DNA from: Eremothecium cymbalariae DBVPG#7215
Taxonomy: Eukaryota; Ascomycota; Saccharomycetes; Saccharomycetales; Saccharomycetaceae
Assembly: GCF_000235365.1 (NCBI RefSeq)
Contig: NC_016453.1
Span: 186,001-250,000, forward strand
Length of the DNA: 64,000 nt
Direction: 5' to 3'
Shown here: one piece after another, positions 22,478 through 31,707 of the stretch
Layout: each line of letters starts with the position of its first letter
Position numbering within the stretch: position 1 is the stretch's first letter
Position numbers and translations under genes: made by a program
The notes under the pieces: model-generated
What the model saw: the letters and a program-made list of their open reading frames with translations, nothing else
What the model was told of the DNA's origin: nothing
The model's database searches: none

Positions 22478-24358
22478 CTATTGATATTCCATCCTTTTCC
22501 TACACTCTCTAGCTATCACTCTTGCAGCCTCTATTTCTTGTGATGTGCCATGTGTCACACCACTGGCGTAATTGTAAGCAGCAGGGAAATTTCTGTGCTT
22601 GACTTCATGTCTTGCCAACCACAACCTGGCTTTGGCACATTCATCTAATACAATGCCTTGGTTTGCTTCTTCGACTTCAATACATTTTAACATATAATTT
22701 TTGCAAGATATTGGGTCTTGCACACGTTCGTGCAGGGTGGCTAAATAATATAAGATAGTGATATCTTGATCGTTTGATAATTGTGAAGCTCTCTGGAAAC
22801 ATTTGATTGCCTGATTTGGTCTATCCAGTTTGTCGTAGCAGTTTGCAAGAGCTTGCCACATTCTTTTATCCAATGGCTTTAAAGAACAAGCCTTTTGCAA
22901 ATAATACAATGCGTACAGATGCCTGTCTAACACTTCGTATGCCTGTCCTAACCCATACCATGCTTTGAAATCGCACGGATTGATGTCTACAGCCCTTCTA
23001 TAACACTCTATGGCTGCATGAGAGTTTTTCGTCTCGACGAATTCATGACCCATTAATGTCCAGGCATTTGTACATGATTTATTTAACGTGAGCGCCCTAC
23101 GGAAGTACATGATAGCCTTCTCATGTTGTTGTTTAGCACTGAAGTAATTAGCAATAATGCAGCAGGTTTCTGGTCTATAGGCATCAACATCAGCGGCAAA
23201 TTGAGACAAATAAGCTAACTTATGGGGCTTCTGTATAACGTATAGGATATTCGAGTAAGTGTCCAAGTCATCTAACCTGTATGGGTCTTGTTTAACAATT
23301 TCGTCGAAAATTAATTCTGCATTAACATAATCCATATAGTGATAATTCAACAAGGCAAGTTCAGATTTTAAAAAGGAGAAATTGGGGAATATACTCATTA
23401 AATAATCCAGCTCATCCATAAAATGATCAAAATCCCCACCAAAATCTTTAAATATGAATATTTTAAAAAACCTTAACATCAAAGAATTACAATCCTTTTC
23501 GTCATCCAGTGGAAATATATCACGCAAATGCTTCACGAGCAATAGAGACTCATCAGTACGCGTAATACATGTTGCTAATTCGCACCAGCAGGTCCAGTTA
23601 TAAGGATATAGTTCTAAGGATTTCACTAGAGACTTAATGGCTTCACTGGCTAGCCCTTCCTTCTTCTCTAAAATTCCCCGCAAGTAGTACAACAACGCAT
23701 ATCCAACTCCTTGCTTGGATGTAACCTCCGTGGATTGTTCCAGTAAATATATTTCCAACTCTCTGGATATCAGATTTATGCTAATTTTCTCCCCAGTACC
23801 CAAATCAACTACCATTTGCGACTGGATGTTGGCACCCCTCCTGGCATCTGGATTACGCTCGTCTATCCAGTCATCTACATTCGTGCCTGCCGCAGGATCC
23901 TTTTGGGAAATATCTGCAGGTTTCGTCAAAACATCTGCACTTGACTCCTGTGTCTTCTTATCCCACGACATAAACCTACTGTAGAGCCTGAAGAACTTCA
24001 ACTTAGGATGCTTTTCGTTACGTAGAAAGTATGCACATCTGTCAAACTCCTTACAATCAAATAAATTCGAAGCTAATAGAAACAGGTCATATTGTTTTTC
24101 ATCCATATAATCCGCATTCCTTATATTATTCTCAGTAAATAAATTCGAACTGGAGATTAAATTCCTATTTCTCAGGGGAGATTCATCTTCGAAATCCTTG
24201 CTCTCTTCTTGATGGGACGAGATCTCGCACATCCCAATCAATGCTTCTGAGGACCATCTTGCACTTTGAAACAATTTCAATTGAGATAAATCTTGACTAG
24301 ACTTCCTCAACCTATTTCTAATCTCTATGAATGGCTCCATAATAATGGTCTTGGTCAT
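22478..24358 (-). CDS. CDC23: Anaphase-promoting complex TPR subunit Cdc23 (APC8)
   Basis: Cdc23 is a tetratricopeptide scaffold subunit of the APC/C ubiquitin ligase, which drives the metaphase-anaphase transition. The 626-residue product matches the S. cerevisiae length. The N-terminus (IRNRLRKSSQDLSQLKLFQSA) and ESPLRNRN resemble the family. Conserved TPR helices follow, including KQDPYRLDDLDTYSNILY, YFRRALTLNKSCTNAWTLMG and AIECYRRAVDINPCDFKAWY. The first ATG is at 24358, and a second in-frame ATG seven codons in (MEPFIEIR) is an equally plausible start. The gene lies next to PRP8 and divergent from THP2, the same order and orientation as S. cerevisiae YHR165-167. The divergent promoter is only 179 bases. 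Confidence 0.96.
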   Translation of the reverse strand: MTKTIIMEPFIEIRNRLRKSSQDLSQLKLFQSARWSSEALIGMCEISSHQEESKDFEDESPLRNRNLISSSNLFTENNIRNADYMDEKQYDLFLLASNLFDCKEFDRCAYFLRNEKHPKLKFFRLYSRFMSWDKKTQESSADVLTKPADISQKDPAAGTNVDDWIDERNPDARRGANIQSQMVVDLGTGEKISINLISRELEIYLLEQSTEVTSKQGVGYALLYYLRGILEKKEGLASEAIKSLVKSLELYPYNWTCWCELATCITRTDESLLLVKHLRDIFPLDDEKDCNSLMLRFFKIFIFKDFGGDFDHFMDELDYLMSIFPNFSFLKSELALLNYHYMDYVNAELIFDEIVKQDPYRLDDLDTYSNILYVIQKPHKLAYLSQFAADVDAYRPETCCIIANYFSAKQQHEKAIMYFRRALTLNKSCTNAWTLMGHEFVETKNSHAAIECYRRAVDINPCDFKAWYGLGQAYEVLDRHLYALYYLQKACSLKPLDKRMWQALANCYDKLDRPNQAIKCFQRASQLSNDQDITILYYLATLHERVQDPISCKNYMLKCIEVEEANQGIVLDECAKARLWLARHEVKHRNFPAAYNYASGVTHGTSQEIEAARVIARECRKRMEYQ

Positions 24359-24537
24359 TTATGTGTTGTTATGGCATTCCATTCAGTCATCTCCATGTTG
24401 TGAGTTCGATTTTTAACACAAAAAATTACACAGCAGGTAATGACAAACTAATTTCTAGTTCAAAACAACCTACACAGTATTTCGACCTCAAAACGACAAG
24501 GTAGGAGAGAGTGATATATTATTGATTTGTATATGCA

Positions 24538-25323
24538 ATGAGTACACGGTATATGGATTTGCTGAATGTGCAACAAGGGTACCTTGATGAAAACTACAAT
24601 AAGGTACAGGAAATATTGGATATATTGGATGGTCTTGTCGATGAGAACTTGAGCGATGAAGAGAAGGTAAAGTTGTTGAAAAGCCTTAGTGATGAGAGGT
24701 CACGACTATTCAAGTCGTTGATAAATTTAAGGGTTAATAATACAAACTGCATAGAGACGTATAATACTAAAATAAAAATTGGTCCTGCCTCTGACATTGC
24801 AAAAAGCAGGTTAAAAGCAACACCCACTGACATATCGAGTGGGGACAATTTATTCAATTATTTAAAGGAGGTAAGGCAGCTGCACATAGCTTGGTTAAAG
24901 CATTTGAAGCTTTTGAATGCATTGGCAGTTGATATGTGCTATCCATTGGTAAATCAAGAAGATACGGAAAATATTGCTGTGAATAAAGAACATTACCCTC
25001 GAGAATTAGCCCCTGTGTTAGAGGAATATGATGCATACGGTGCTGATATAGAGGATATCCGAAATTTAAGATCCAAGTTGATGCAGTATTTTGAGAATAT
25101 TAAATCGTCTAGGGCGAAGTATCTGTTGGAAAACAAGTACTTATTGGCGGACAGCCTAAAGGAGTTAACAAAATTGGTAGCAGCATGGAGCCAGAAATGG
25201 GAACATCTAGAAAATATTCTATTTGGTGATAGTCCTGCCTCTCTTAGAAAGCTGTTGCAGACTATGGAAACTGTGAAGGCCTCCTTGCCTGGCGAACAAA
25301 ATGAGGACGTTGTTATGGGCTAA
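24538..25323 (+). CDS. THP2: THO complex subunit Thp2
   Basis: Thp2 is a small subunit of the THO complex, which couples transcription elongation to mRNA packaging and export and limits R-loops. The 261-residue product is exactly the S. cerevisiae length. It is mostly helical and charged, with predicted coiled-coil stretches such as LVDENLSDEEKVKLLKSL and LKELTKLVAAWSQKWEHL. No enzymatic motif is expected. Its place between CDC23 (divergent) and MTG2 (same strand) reproduces YHR166C-YHR167W-YHR168W. The family evolves quickly, so the call depends on length and context as well as on sequence. Confidence 0.88.
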   Translation: MSTRYMDLLNVQQGYLDENYNKVQEILDILDGLVDENLSDEEKVKLLKSLSDERSRLFKSLINLRVNNTNCIETYNTKIKIGPASDIAKSRLKATPTDISSGDNLFNYLKEVRQLHIAWLKHLKLLNALAVDMCYPLVNQEDTENIAVNKEHYPRELAPVLEEYDAYGADIEDIRNLRSKLMQYFENIKSSRAKYLLENKYLLADSLKELTKLVAAWSQKWEHLENILFGDSPASLRKLLQTMETVKASLPGEQNEDVVMG

Positions 25324-25575
25324 AGTTTATCTTCCGTGGAAAAGACCATCAACTGTCTGCTGGGAATAAAGATTGAATAATATCTTGACACTTTTATTCT
25401 TCAAATGGTCAAGTTTTGAAGTCTAATATAATATATACATTGAATACCATTGTATAGTTGACATACCCGAAGATATCTGAAATAAACCCATACATCTGGG
25501 ATAAGCTTTCGTTATAGGAAGCTTTCTTCAGAAGATATAGAGATAAATATCATCTACACAGATAGTACAAACAAG

Positions 25576-27207
25576 ATGTTAGCCAGATATATTCTCAGTT
25601 CTAATAGGAGGTTGTTACGTTGTATCTCTGATGCTCCGGTTAATAGTCCTAAAGCTGCTGAAAATGAGCAATGGCTACAAAACTTAGATAAAGCACGATA
25701 TGAATCAAAGCGAGTAAGAGATGAGGTGGACCAGAATGCTATACAAGAAGATAAAGATTCCAAATTTTTGGAAGGTCCCGGGGGATTTAAATATAAAATA
25801 GCTTCTAAATCACAAGAATCAACATATATCATTGTAAAGTCGCCTCTAAGCAACTTTACGTCTGTGGAATACCTTCAAAGAAACAAGAATCGTAAAATCC
25901 AGCAATCTAACTTTGTTGATCTGAAAATCGTTAAATGCAGGAGTGGTAATGGTGGTAATGGTATGGTATCGTTTTTCAGAGATGCAGGAAGATCAATAGG
26001 TCCTCCTGATGGTGGTGATGGTGGGAATGGGGGTAGTGTGTATATTCAAGCCGTGCCAGGAATAAATACATTGGCAAAACTAAAAAACACATATATTGCT
26101 GATGACGGTAAAAGTGGTGCAGCTGGGCAACTGGATGGTGCTAATGGTCGTGATATCCTACTTACAGTACCAGTGGGTACTGTAGTAAAATGGTGTATGG
26201 ATCCTACTGTTGTTCGTAAATTCATAGATAAGAAGGTACGTTCCAATCAAGGAGATTCTTTAAGAAATATTCTCAACAGTAACATGGTAACAATGCAATG
26301 CAGAGGTATGTATGAACTGGATAGGATACCAAGGAAAATTCAGTTATTTAGGAATTCGTATGAGCCTGGAAGCGGTTGGTTATTCAAAGGTAAAGATGAA
26401 GACTACCACCTTGAAAAGGATTGGTTTATTGCACTGAACAAGAAGGTAACAAATCACGACCTCGAAATCATAACACAAGAACTAGAAAATGACAGCTTTC
26501 CTTTATTTGGTCTTGATTTGTACAAGCCCACAGAAAAACCGATCTGTCTCTTAAAAGGTGGTGCAGGTGGTTTAGGTAACATGCACTTTTTAACCAACCT
26601 AATAAGGAACCCTAGGTTTGCAAAATCTGGACGTGCTGGTATAGAACAATGTTTTCTTTTTGAACTGAAGGCTTTAGCTGATTTAGGATTAGTTGGTTTA
26701 CCAAATGCCGGTAAGTCTACTATATTGAATCAAATTTCTAATGCCAGGCCTAGAGTAGGCCATTGGGAGTTCACTACAATGCATCCGACTATTGGTACTG
26801 TTAGTCTAGGAATAGATAAGCCTAGTTTTACCGTCGCCGATATCCCAGGTATAATTAAAGATGCCTCTATAGATAAAGGATTGGGTCTTGAATTCTTACG
26901 GCATATAGAACGTTCAAACGGTTGGGTTTTCGTCATTAGTTTAGAAAAAGAATCTCCAATTGATGATTTGCATACACTAATTGGGGAACTTGGTGGCATG
27001 GAAAAGGTGGTCTCGAAGAATATCTTAGTTGTATGTAATAAGGCAGACATTGACTCTGATAAACCAACAATATCCTTAACGAAATACCTAAGAATTGAAC
27101 AGTTCTGCAAAGCGCAGAATTGGGATGTGATACCGATTTCTGCCTTGAATGGAGAAAACATTGATATCTTATTAGAAAAAATGGCCAAGTGTGCTGGTAA
27201 GTTGTAA
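25576..27207 (+). CDS. MTG2: Mitochondrial Obg-family GTPase Mtg2
   Basis: Mtg2 is a mitochondrial Obg GTPase needed for assembly of the large mitoribosomal subunit. The 543-residue product starts with a basic, arginine-rich presequence (MLARYILSSNRRLLR). Next comes the glycine-rich Obg domain (RSGNGGNGMVSFFRD, PPDGGDGGNGGSVYIQA). The GTPase domain shows G1 GLPNAGKST at residues 374-382, G3 DIPGI and G4 NKAD. Between the Obg repeats is a family-variable insert near residues 210-310. S. cerevisiae Mtg2 is 518 residues. It stands between THP2 and DBP8, exactly as YHR168W does. Confidence 0.95.
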   Translation: MLARYILSSNRRLLRCISDAPVNSPKAAENEQWLQNLDKARYESKRVRDEVDQNAIQEDKDSKFLEGPGGFKYKIASKSQESTYIIVKSPLSNFTSVEYLQRNKNRKIQQSNFVDLKIVKCRSGNGGNGMVSFFRDAGRSIGPPDGGDGGNGGSVYIQAVPGINTLAKLKNTYIADDGKSGAAGQLDGANGRDILLTVPVGTVVKWCMDPTVVRKFIDKKVRSNQGDSLRNILNSNMVTMQCRGMYELDRIPRKIQLFRNSYEPGSGWLFKGKDEDYHLEKDWFIALNKKVTNHDLEIITQELENDSFPLFGLDLYKPTEKPICLLKGGAGGLGNMHFLTNLIRNPRFAKSGRAGIEQCFLFELKALADLGLVGLPNAGKSTILNQISNARPRVGHWEFTTMHPTIGTVSLGIDKPSFTVADIPGIIKDASIDKGLGLEFLRHIERSNGWVFVISLEKESPIDDLHTLIGELGGMEKVVSKNILVVCNKADIDSDKPTISLTKYLRIEQFCKAQNWDVIPISALNGENIDILLEKMAKCAGKL

Positions 27208-27231
27208 GATAGCCATTATCTTGATTTTCGT

Positions 27232-27286
27232 CTCATCGACGTAAAGTTGCGCTTTCCTTTTTTGAAAAATTTTGATACGATGAGCT
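27232..27286 (+). promoter_or_regulatory. RRPE and PAC elements upstream of DBP8
   Basis: An exact RRPE TGAAAAATTTT lies at 27,263-27,273 and a PAC core CGATGAGCT at 27,278-27,286. A second PAC core in the opposite orientation (CTCATCG) lies at 27,232-27,238. In S. cerevisiae this pair, bound by Stb3 and Dot6/Tod6, controls ribosome-biogenesis genes under TOR. Spacing to the DBP8 start is about 72 bases, within the usual range. Confidence 0.85.
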
Positions 27287-27358
27287 CACAACATATAACC
27301 TACTAATTCTTGTACATATTAAAATATATCTAGCCTATAGAGAATTATTCGACCTGCA

Positions 27359-28684
27359 ATGAGTTTAATGTACAATGACTTTAAATCCCTGGGGCTCTCC
27401 AAATGGTTGGTCGAAGCTCTGCATTCCATGAAGATAACTCAGCCTACCATTGTTCAGAAGGCATGCATTCCAGAAATATTGAAAGGTTGTGATTGCATAG
27501 GTGGAGCAAAAACTGGTTCAGGTAAAACAATTGCATTTGCTGCCCCTATGTTGTCGAATTGGTCTGCAGACCCAAGTGGGATGTTTGGTGTCGTATTGAC
27601 TCCTACCAGAGAACTAGCAATGCAAATTGCAGAACAGTTTACTGCCCTGGGAAGCATTATGAATATAAAAGTTGCACTCGTTGTTGGTGGAGATGATATT
27701 GTTAAACAAGCCCTTGAACTGCAGAGAAGGCCCCATTTTATTATTGCCACCCCTGGCAGGTTAGCTCACCATATTATGCATAGCGGAGAGGATACTATTG
27801 GAGGATTGAGGAGAGTAAAATATTTGGTTCTTGATGAAGCTGATATCTTGCTCACAAATACATTTGGCAAGGACTTGGCAACTTGCCTCAGTGTATTGCC
27901 TCCAAAAGAGAAACGGCAGAATTTACTATTCACAGCTACAATTACAGACCAGGTCAAGGCCTTGAAAGAGGCTCCACGAGTAGAAGGAAAACCACCAGTG
28001 TTTTCATTTCAGGTAGAAGACCTAGACTGCTTAGCTATCCCAAAGGCTTTGAAAACAGAATATCTACTGGTTCCAGAGCATGTAAAAGAAGCATACCTCT
28101 ATCAAATTTTGAGTAGCGAAGAATACAACGATAAAACTGTCATCGTCTTTGTGAATCGGACAGTTTCAGCAGAAATTCTAAGAAGAACTTTAAGACTACT
28201 AGACGTGAGAGTAACCTCACTGCATTCTCAACTGCCTCAAAAAGAAAGAACCAATTCCTTGCAAAGATTCAGAGCTAATGCAGCAAGGATTTTAATTGCA
28301 ACAGATGTTGCTTCTAGAGGCTTAGATATCCCAGCAGTGCAGTTAGTTTTAAATTACGACATACCAGCAAATCCTGACACCTATATTCACAGAGTAGGCC
28401 GTACTGCTCGTGCAGGAAGAAGCGGTGAGTCTTTATCCTTCGTGTCTCCAAAGGACGTTTCTAGGATTAAAGCTATTGAAAGTAGAATAAATAAGAAGAT
28501 GGATGAGTTTACCAAAGTAGGAGACACAGCTGTGATTCGGAAAGCATTGACAAAGGTCACTGTTGCTAAAAGAGAAAGTCTAATGGCCATGGATAAAGAA
28601 GGTTTCGGTGAAAAACGGAAGCAACAACGTAATAAAGGTGGTATTAAAAGGGCTAACAAAGCCTTAGAGACTAAGAATAAATAA
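27359..28684 (+). CDS. DBP8: DEAD-box RNA helicase Dbp8 (40S biogenesis)
   Basis: Dbp8 is a nucleolar DEAD-box ATPase for early 40S subunit assembly, stimulated by Esf2. All helicase motifs are visible in its 441 residues: a Q-motif region (ITQPTIVQ), motif I AKTGSGKT at residues 50-57, Ia PTRELAMQ, TPGRL, DEAD at 159-162, III as TAT, V ATDVASRGLDIPAV and VI HRVGRTARAG. The lysine-rich tail (KRKQQRNKGGIKRANKALE) is typical of nucleolar helicases. Length is close to the 431 residues of S. cerevisiae. It follows MTG2 as in YHR168-169, and its promoter carries RRPE and PAC elements. Confidence 0.95.
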   Translation: MSLMYNDFKSLGLSKWLVEALHSMKITQPTIVQKACIPEILKGCDCIGGAKTGSGKTIAFAAPMLSNWSADPSGMFGVVLTPTRELAMQIAEQFTALGSIMNIKVALVVGGDDIVKQALELQRRPHFIIATPGRLAHHIMHSGEDTIGGLRRVKYLVLDEADILLTNTFGKDLATCLSVLPPKEKRQNLLFTATITDQVKALKEAPRVEGKPPVFSFQVEDLDCLAIPKALKTEYLLVPEHVKEAYLYQILSSEEYNDKTVIVFVNRTVSAEILRRTLRLLDVRVTSLHSQLPQKERTNSLQRFRANAARILIATDVASRGLDIPAVQLVLNYDIPANPDTYIHRVGRTARAGRSGESLSFVSPKDVSRIKAIESRINKKMDEFTKVGDTAVIRKALTKVTVAKRESLMAMDKEGFGEKRKQQRNKGGIKRANKALETKNK

Positions 28685-28880
28685 TTGACATATTATATAT
28701 TAATATGAAAAAAATTATTTCATAGGTTGAGTATTCTTAACTGCATGTTATCACATTGTATGTAAACGTAGTAGCTCGCTATTTTTAATGTCAACATGAA
28801 CTTATAAAAAAAAAGAATATTCAACACTATCTCAAATATGTTGTAAACATCACCAAGTTAATTCAGTGAAGAGTGTGTAA

Positions 28881-29440
28881 ATGTCTAAGGCTAAAGAACT
28901 AAAGGAAAAGCAAGAATTGCAAACTAGGCTACAGGAAGCCTTTAATAAAGATTTTTCGAAAGTGCTGAGTTGGTTTGATAACGATACGCCTAATAAACAA
29001 TCTGAAGAGCTTTTAGGTTCCAGAGAAGCCTTCTTTAGATTGCCCGTCGTTCAAATAGGATCCGGATTGGGTGTGAAAGACGGGCATGAGAGTGGAAATA
29101 CTCAAGATATTCAAACAGTTGGCGAATTTATTAAAGGTAATAAGAAGCTGAGCACATTAGCCAAGAAGAAGCAGAAGCAAAATGGTCAAGAGAGAAATGA
29201 TATATATAGAATCCAGAAGGAAGACACGAAGGCAATGGTAGCTCTGAAGCATAAGATGAGAAATAGTAAAAGAGCACAAGCTAAAGATAGAATTTCTCAA
29301 TTGCATCAACAAGTAGAAGCATCATCAGAAAACTTAAACAGCGTTCAACGTTCTGACAGTGACGACGACGACGACCAAGTAATCCAGAAAACAACAAAAA
29401 AAAGTTTAGCCTGTTATTTCCTAATAAGAAGAAGAAGTAA
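28881..29440 (+). CDS. NOP19: Nucleolar 90S pre-ribosome factor Nop19, C-terminal frame break
   Basis: Nop19 associates with the 90S pre-ribosome and helps release Dbp8-linked and Utp22/Rrp7 factors. The product is about 186 residues, lysine-rich, with a central acidic tract (DSDDDDDQ). In the raw frame translation runs past A8 at 29,396-29,403 into an unlikely tail that stops at 29,495. One added A instead gives KKKFSLLFPNKKKK and a stop at 29,438-29,440. A basic ending of that sort suits a nucleolar protein. In S. cerevisiae NOP19 (YGR251W) is next to GCN5 (YGR252W) on chromosome VII. Here NMD3 and ATG7 from the chromosome VIII arm lie between them, part of the interleaved ancestral order. 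Confidence 0.85.
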
Positions 29441-29680
29441 TGGAATCCTCAACAATTCCTACTTTAAGCATCTGTCTATTCTAATTTACTGGTAATGTAT
29501 TATTTCCCATCGTCTTCAATACCTTTCGGTCACCTTTCTTTTTTTAGAGATTCAATGTGGTTATGAAAAAGTTTTCAAATAACTCATCTCTTCAAACCAA
29601 CAAATGATCAGAAACCATACAAACCGTTAAACTACAGGTGAAATATAGGTGAAGTGCAAGATTTAGGTTAGTGTTGAATC

Positions 29681-31210
29681 ATGAATTATACACCTTTAGA
29701 TGAAAATCATATGCAGCACAAGGCTGCAACTGTTTTGTGCTGCAACTGTGGTGTCCCAATGGATGGATCAACAGGTTTAGTAATGTGCTATGACTGTATT
29801 AAACTTACAGTGGATATCACGGAAGGTATTCCAAGAGAAGCGAACGTGTCCTTCTGCAGAAACTGTGAAAGATTTTTGCAGCCACCAGGTCAATGGATTA
29901 GAGCTGAGTTGGAGTCTCGGGAACTTTTGGCCTTGTGTTTGCGTCGACTAAAAGGTTTAAACAAGGTTAGGCTTGTGGACGCTTCTTTCATATGGACAGA
30001 ACCACACTCAAGACGTATCAGGATAAAGCTTACGGTTCAGGGTGAAGCCATGGCAAATACTATTATTCAGCAAACATTTGAGGTGGAATATATTGTGGTT
30101 GCGATGCAATGTCCTGACTGTGCCAGATCATACACGGCTAATACTTGGAGGGCCAACATTCAAATCAGACAGAAAGTTCCACATAAGAGGACCTTTCTCT
30201 ACTTGGAACAACTTATTCTAAAGCACAACGCGCATGTTGATACTGTTTCCATTTCCGAAGCAAAGGATGGTCTAGACTTTTATTATAGTCAAAAAAACCA
30301 TGCAGTGAAAATGCTTGACTTTTTGAACTCTGTTGTTCCAGTGAAGACTAAGAAATCGGAAGAACTAATATCTCAAGATACCCACACAGGTGCCTCTACT
30401 TATAAATTTTCGTACTCAGTTGAAATCGTTCCTATTTGTAGGGATGATTTGGTGGTTTTGCCAAAGAAATTGGCCAAGTCTATGGGCAACATTTCACAGT
30501 TTGTCATTTGTTCAAAGGTAACCAATGCGCTCCAGTTCTTGGATCCTCAAACACTGCAGACTGCAGAACTAACGGCTTCGGTTTATTGGCGTAATCCTTT
30601 TATGTCTCTAGCTGATGTTTCCCAACTTATCGAATTTATCGTGTTGGAGGTAGAGCCAACGGGGTACGTGAATGGTAAACGAGTTTTGGCCGACATCACC
30701 GTCGCAAGAGCCTCCGACATGGGTGTTAATGACCAAACATACTATGTTAGATCACACTTGGGTGCTATTTGTCATCCTGGTGACAGCGTTATGGGTTATT
30801 TTATTGCGAACTCTAATTACAACTCAGATTTGTTTGACTCATTGAACTTTGACAGGATTCCAGATATCGTATTAGTCAAGAAGCAATATATTAGGAAGAC
30901 TCGCAAGAATAGACACTGGAAGCTAAAGAGAATGGCTAAGGAGCACAAGGATATCGATGCCTCCAATGATTACTCTAGACAACAAAAGGTTGATATGGAG
31001 CGTGCTGAAAGAGACTACGAGCTATTCTTGCAAGAGTTAGAAGAAGACGAAGAAATGAGACAGACCATCAACCTTTATAAGAATCAGAAGCCTGTTCAGG
31101 AGGAAGAAATGGCAGACAGTGAAGATGAGGACGCTCCACAGATAAATATTGATGAATTGTTGGATGAGTTGGACGAGATGACATTGGACGATTTAACCAC
31201 CGCTGAATAA
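29681..31210 (+). CDS. NMD3: 60S export adaptor Nmd3
   Basis: Nmd3 binds late pre-60S subunits and recruits the exportin Crm1. The 509-residue product (518 in S. cerevisiae) opens with zinc-binding cysteine pairs: C20/C23, C36/C39 and C59/C62, then a CPDC further on. Together these fit the conserved N-terminal Cys-rich module. The C-terminus has a basic segment (KKQYIRKTRKNRHWKLKRM), which suits a nuclear import signal. It ends with an acidic, leucine-rich stretch (INIDELLDELDEMTLDDL) of nuclear-export type. The frame is intact and codon choice is fairly biased, as expected for a well-expressed ribosome factor. It is followed by ATG7, as in YHR170-171. Confidence 0.97.
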   Translation: MNYTPLDENHMQHKAATVLCCNCGVPMDGSTGLVMCYDCIKLTVDITEGIPREANVSFCRNCERFLQPPGQWIRAELESRELLALCLRRLKGLNKVRLVDASFIWTEPHSRRIRIKLTVQGEAMANTIIQQTFEVEYIVVAMQCPDCARSYTANTWRANIQIRQKVPHKRTFLYLEQLILKHNAHVDTVSISEAKDGLDFYYSQKNHAVKMLDFLNSVVPVKTKKSEELISQDTHTGASTYKFSYSVEIVPICRDDLVVLPKKLAKSMGNISQFVICSKVTNALQFLDPQTLQTAELTASVYWRNPFMSLADVSQLIEFIVLEVEPTGYVNGKRVLADITVARASDMGVNDQTYYVRSHLGAICHPGDSVMGYFIANSNYNSDLFDSLNFDRIPDIVLVKKQYIRKTRKNRHWKLKRMAKEHKDIDASNDYSRQQKVDMERAERDYELFLQELEEDEEMRQTINLYKNQKPVQEEEMADSEDEDAPQINIDELLDELDEMTLDDLTTAE

Positions 31211-31707
31211 GGATAGATATCATACGTAAATTTTGCCATAGTGTTTATTATAGGTTGCCCTTTTTAATAGCATATATTTTTTAAATTCCAGAGTGAGTTA
31301 GAATGTTAATACTATTTAATGACGGTTATTTAAAATTCGTTATACCATTTTAAAACCATTTTACCGCGCAACCCCATAGATCGGATAATTTGTTATGATC
31401 TTTTGCACATAAAAGTAAACATTCCAAATACAAAATATAAGATGCCTTGTGCCCAGCCCAAATCCATCAATATATTCTTAAAACTATAGATACAGCTGAA
31501 CTATCAATAGAACTCTATATTGACATTCAAACAAGTAATACTATGAAGTATTTAACCGTGATCCAACTACCCTCTGACTAACCTGCCTTTCACCGGGTAA
31601 CGAAAATTGAATCCAAGTCTCCCTTAAACAAAATCTGAGCAGTAGATATATGATATATTACAGTATCCATATTAATGTAGCAAAGTCAGTAAAGATAGCA
31701 GCGTGTA
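31211..31707. promoter_or_regulatory. NMD3-ATG7 intergenic region with a Reb1-type site
   Basis: This 497-base gap holds the ATG7 promoter. CCGGGTAA at 31,593-31,600 is the reverse complement of the Reb1 consensus TTACCCGG, about 108 bases before the ATG7 start. Reb1 is a general regulatory factor that keeps promoters nucleosome-free. I see no ORF or RNA gene here. Confidence 0.65.
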
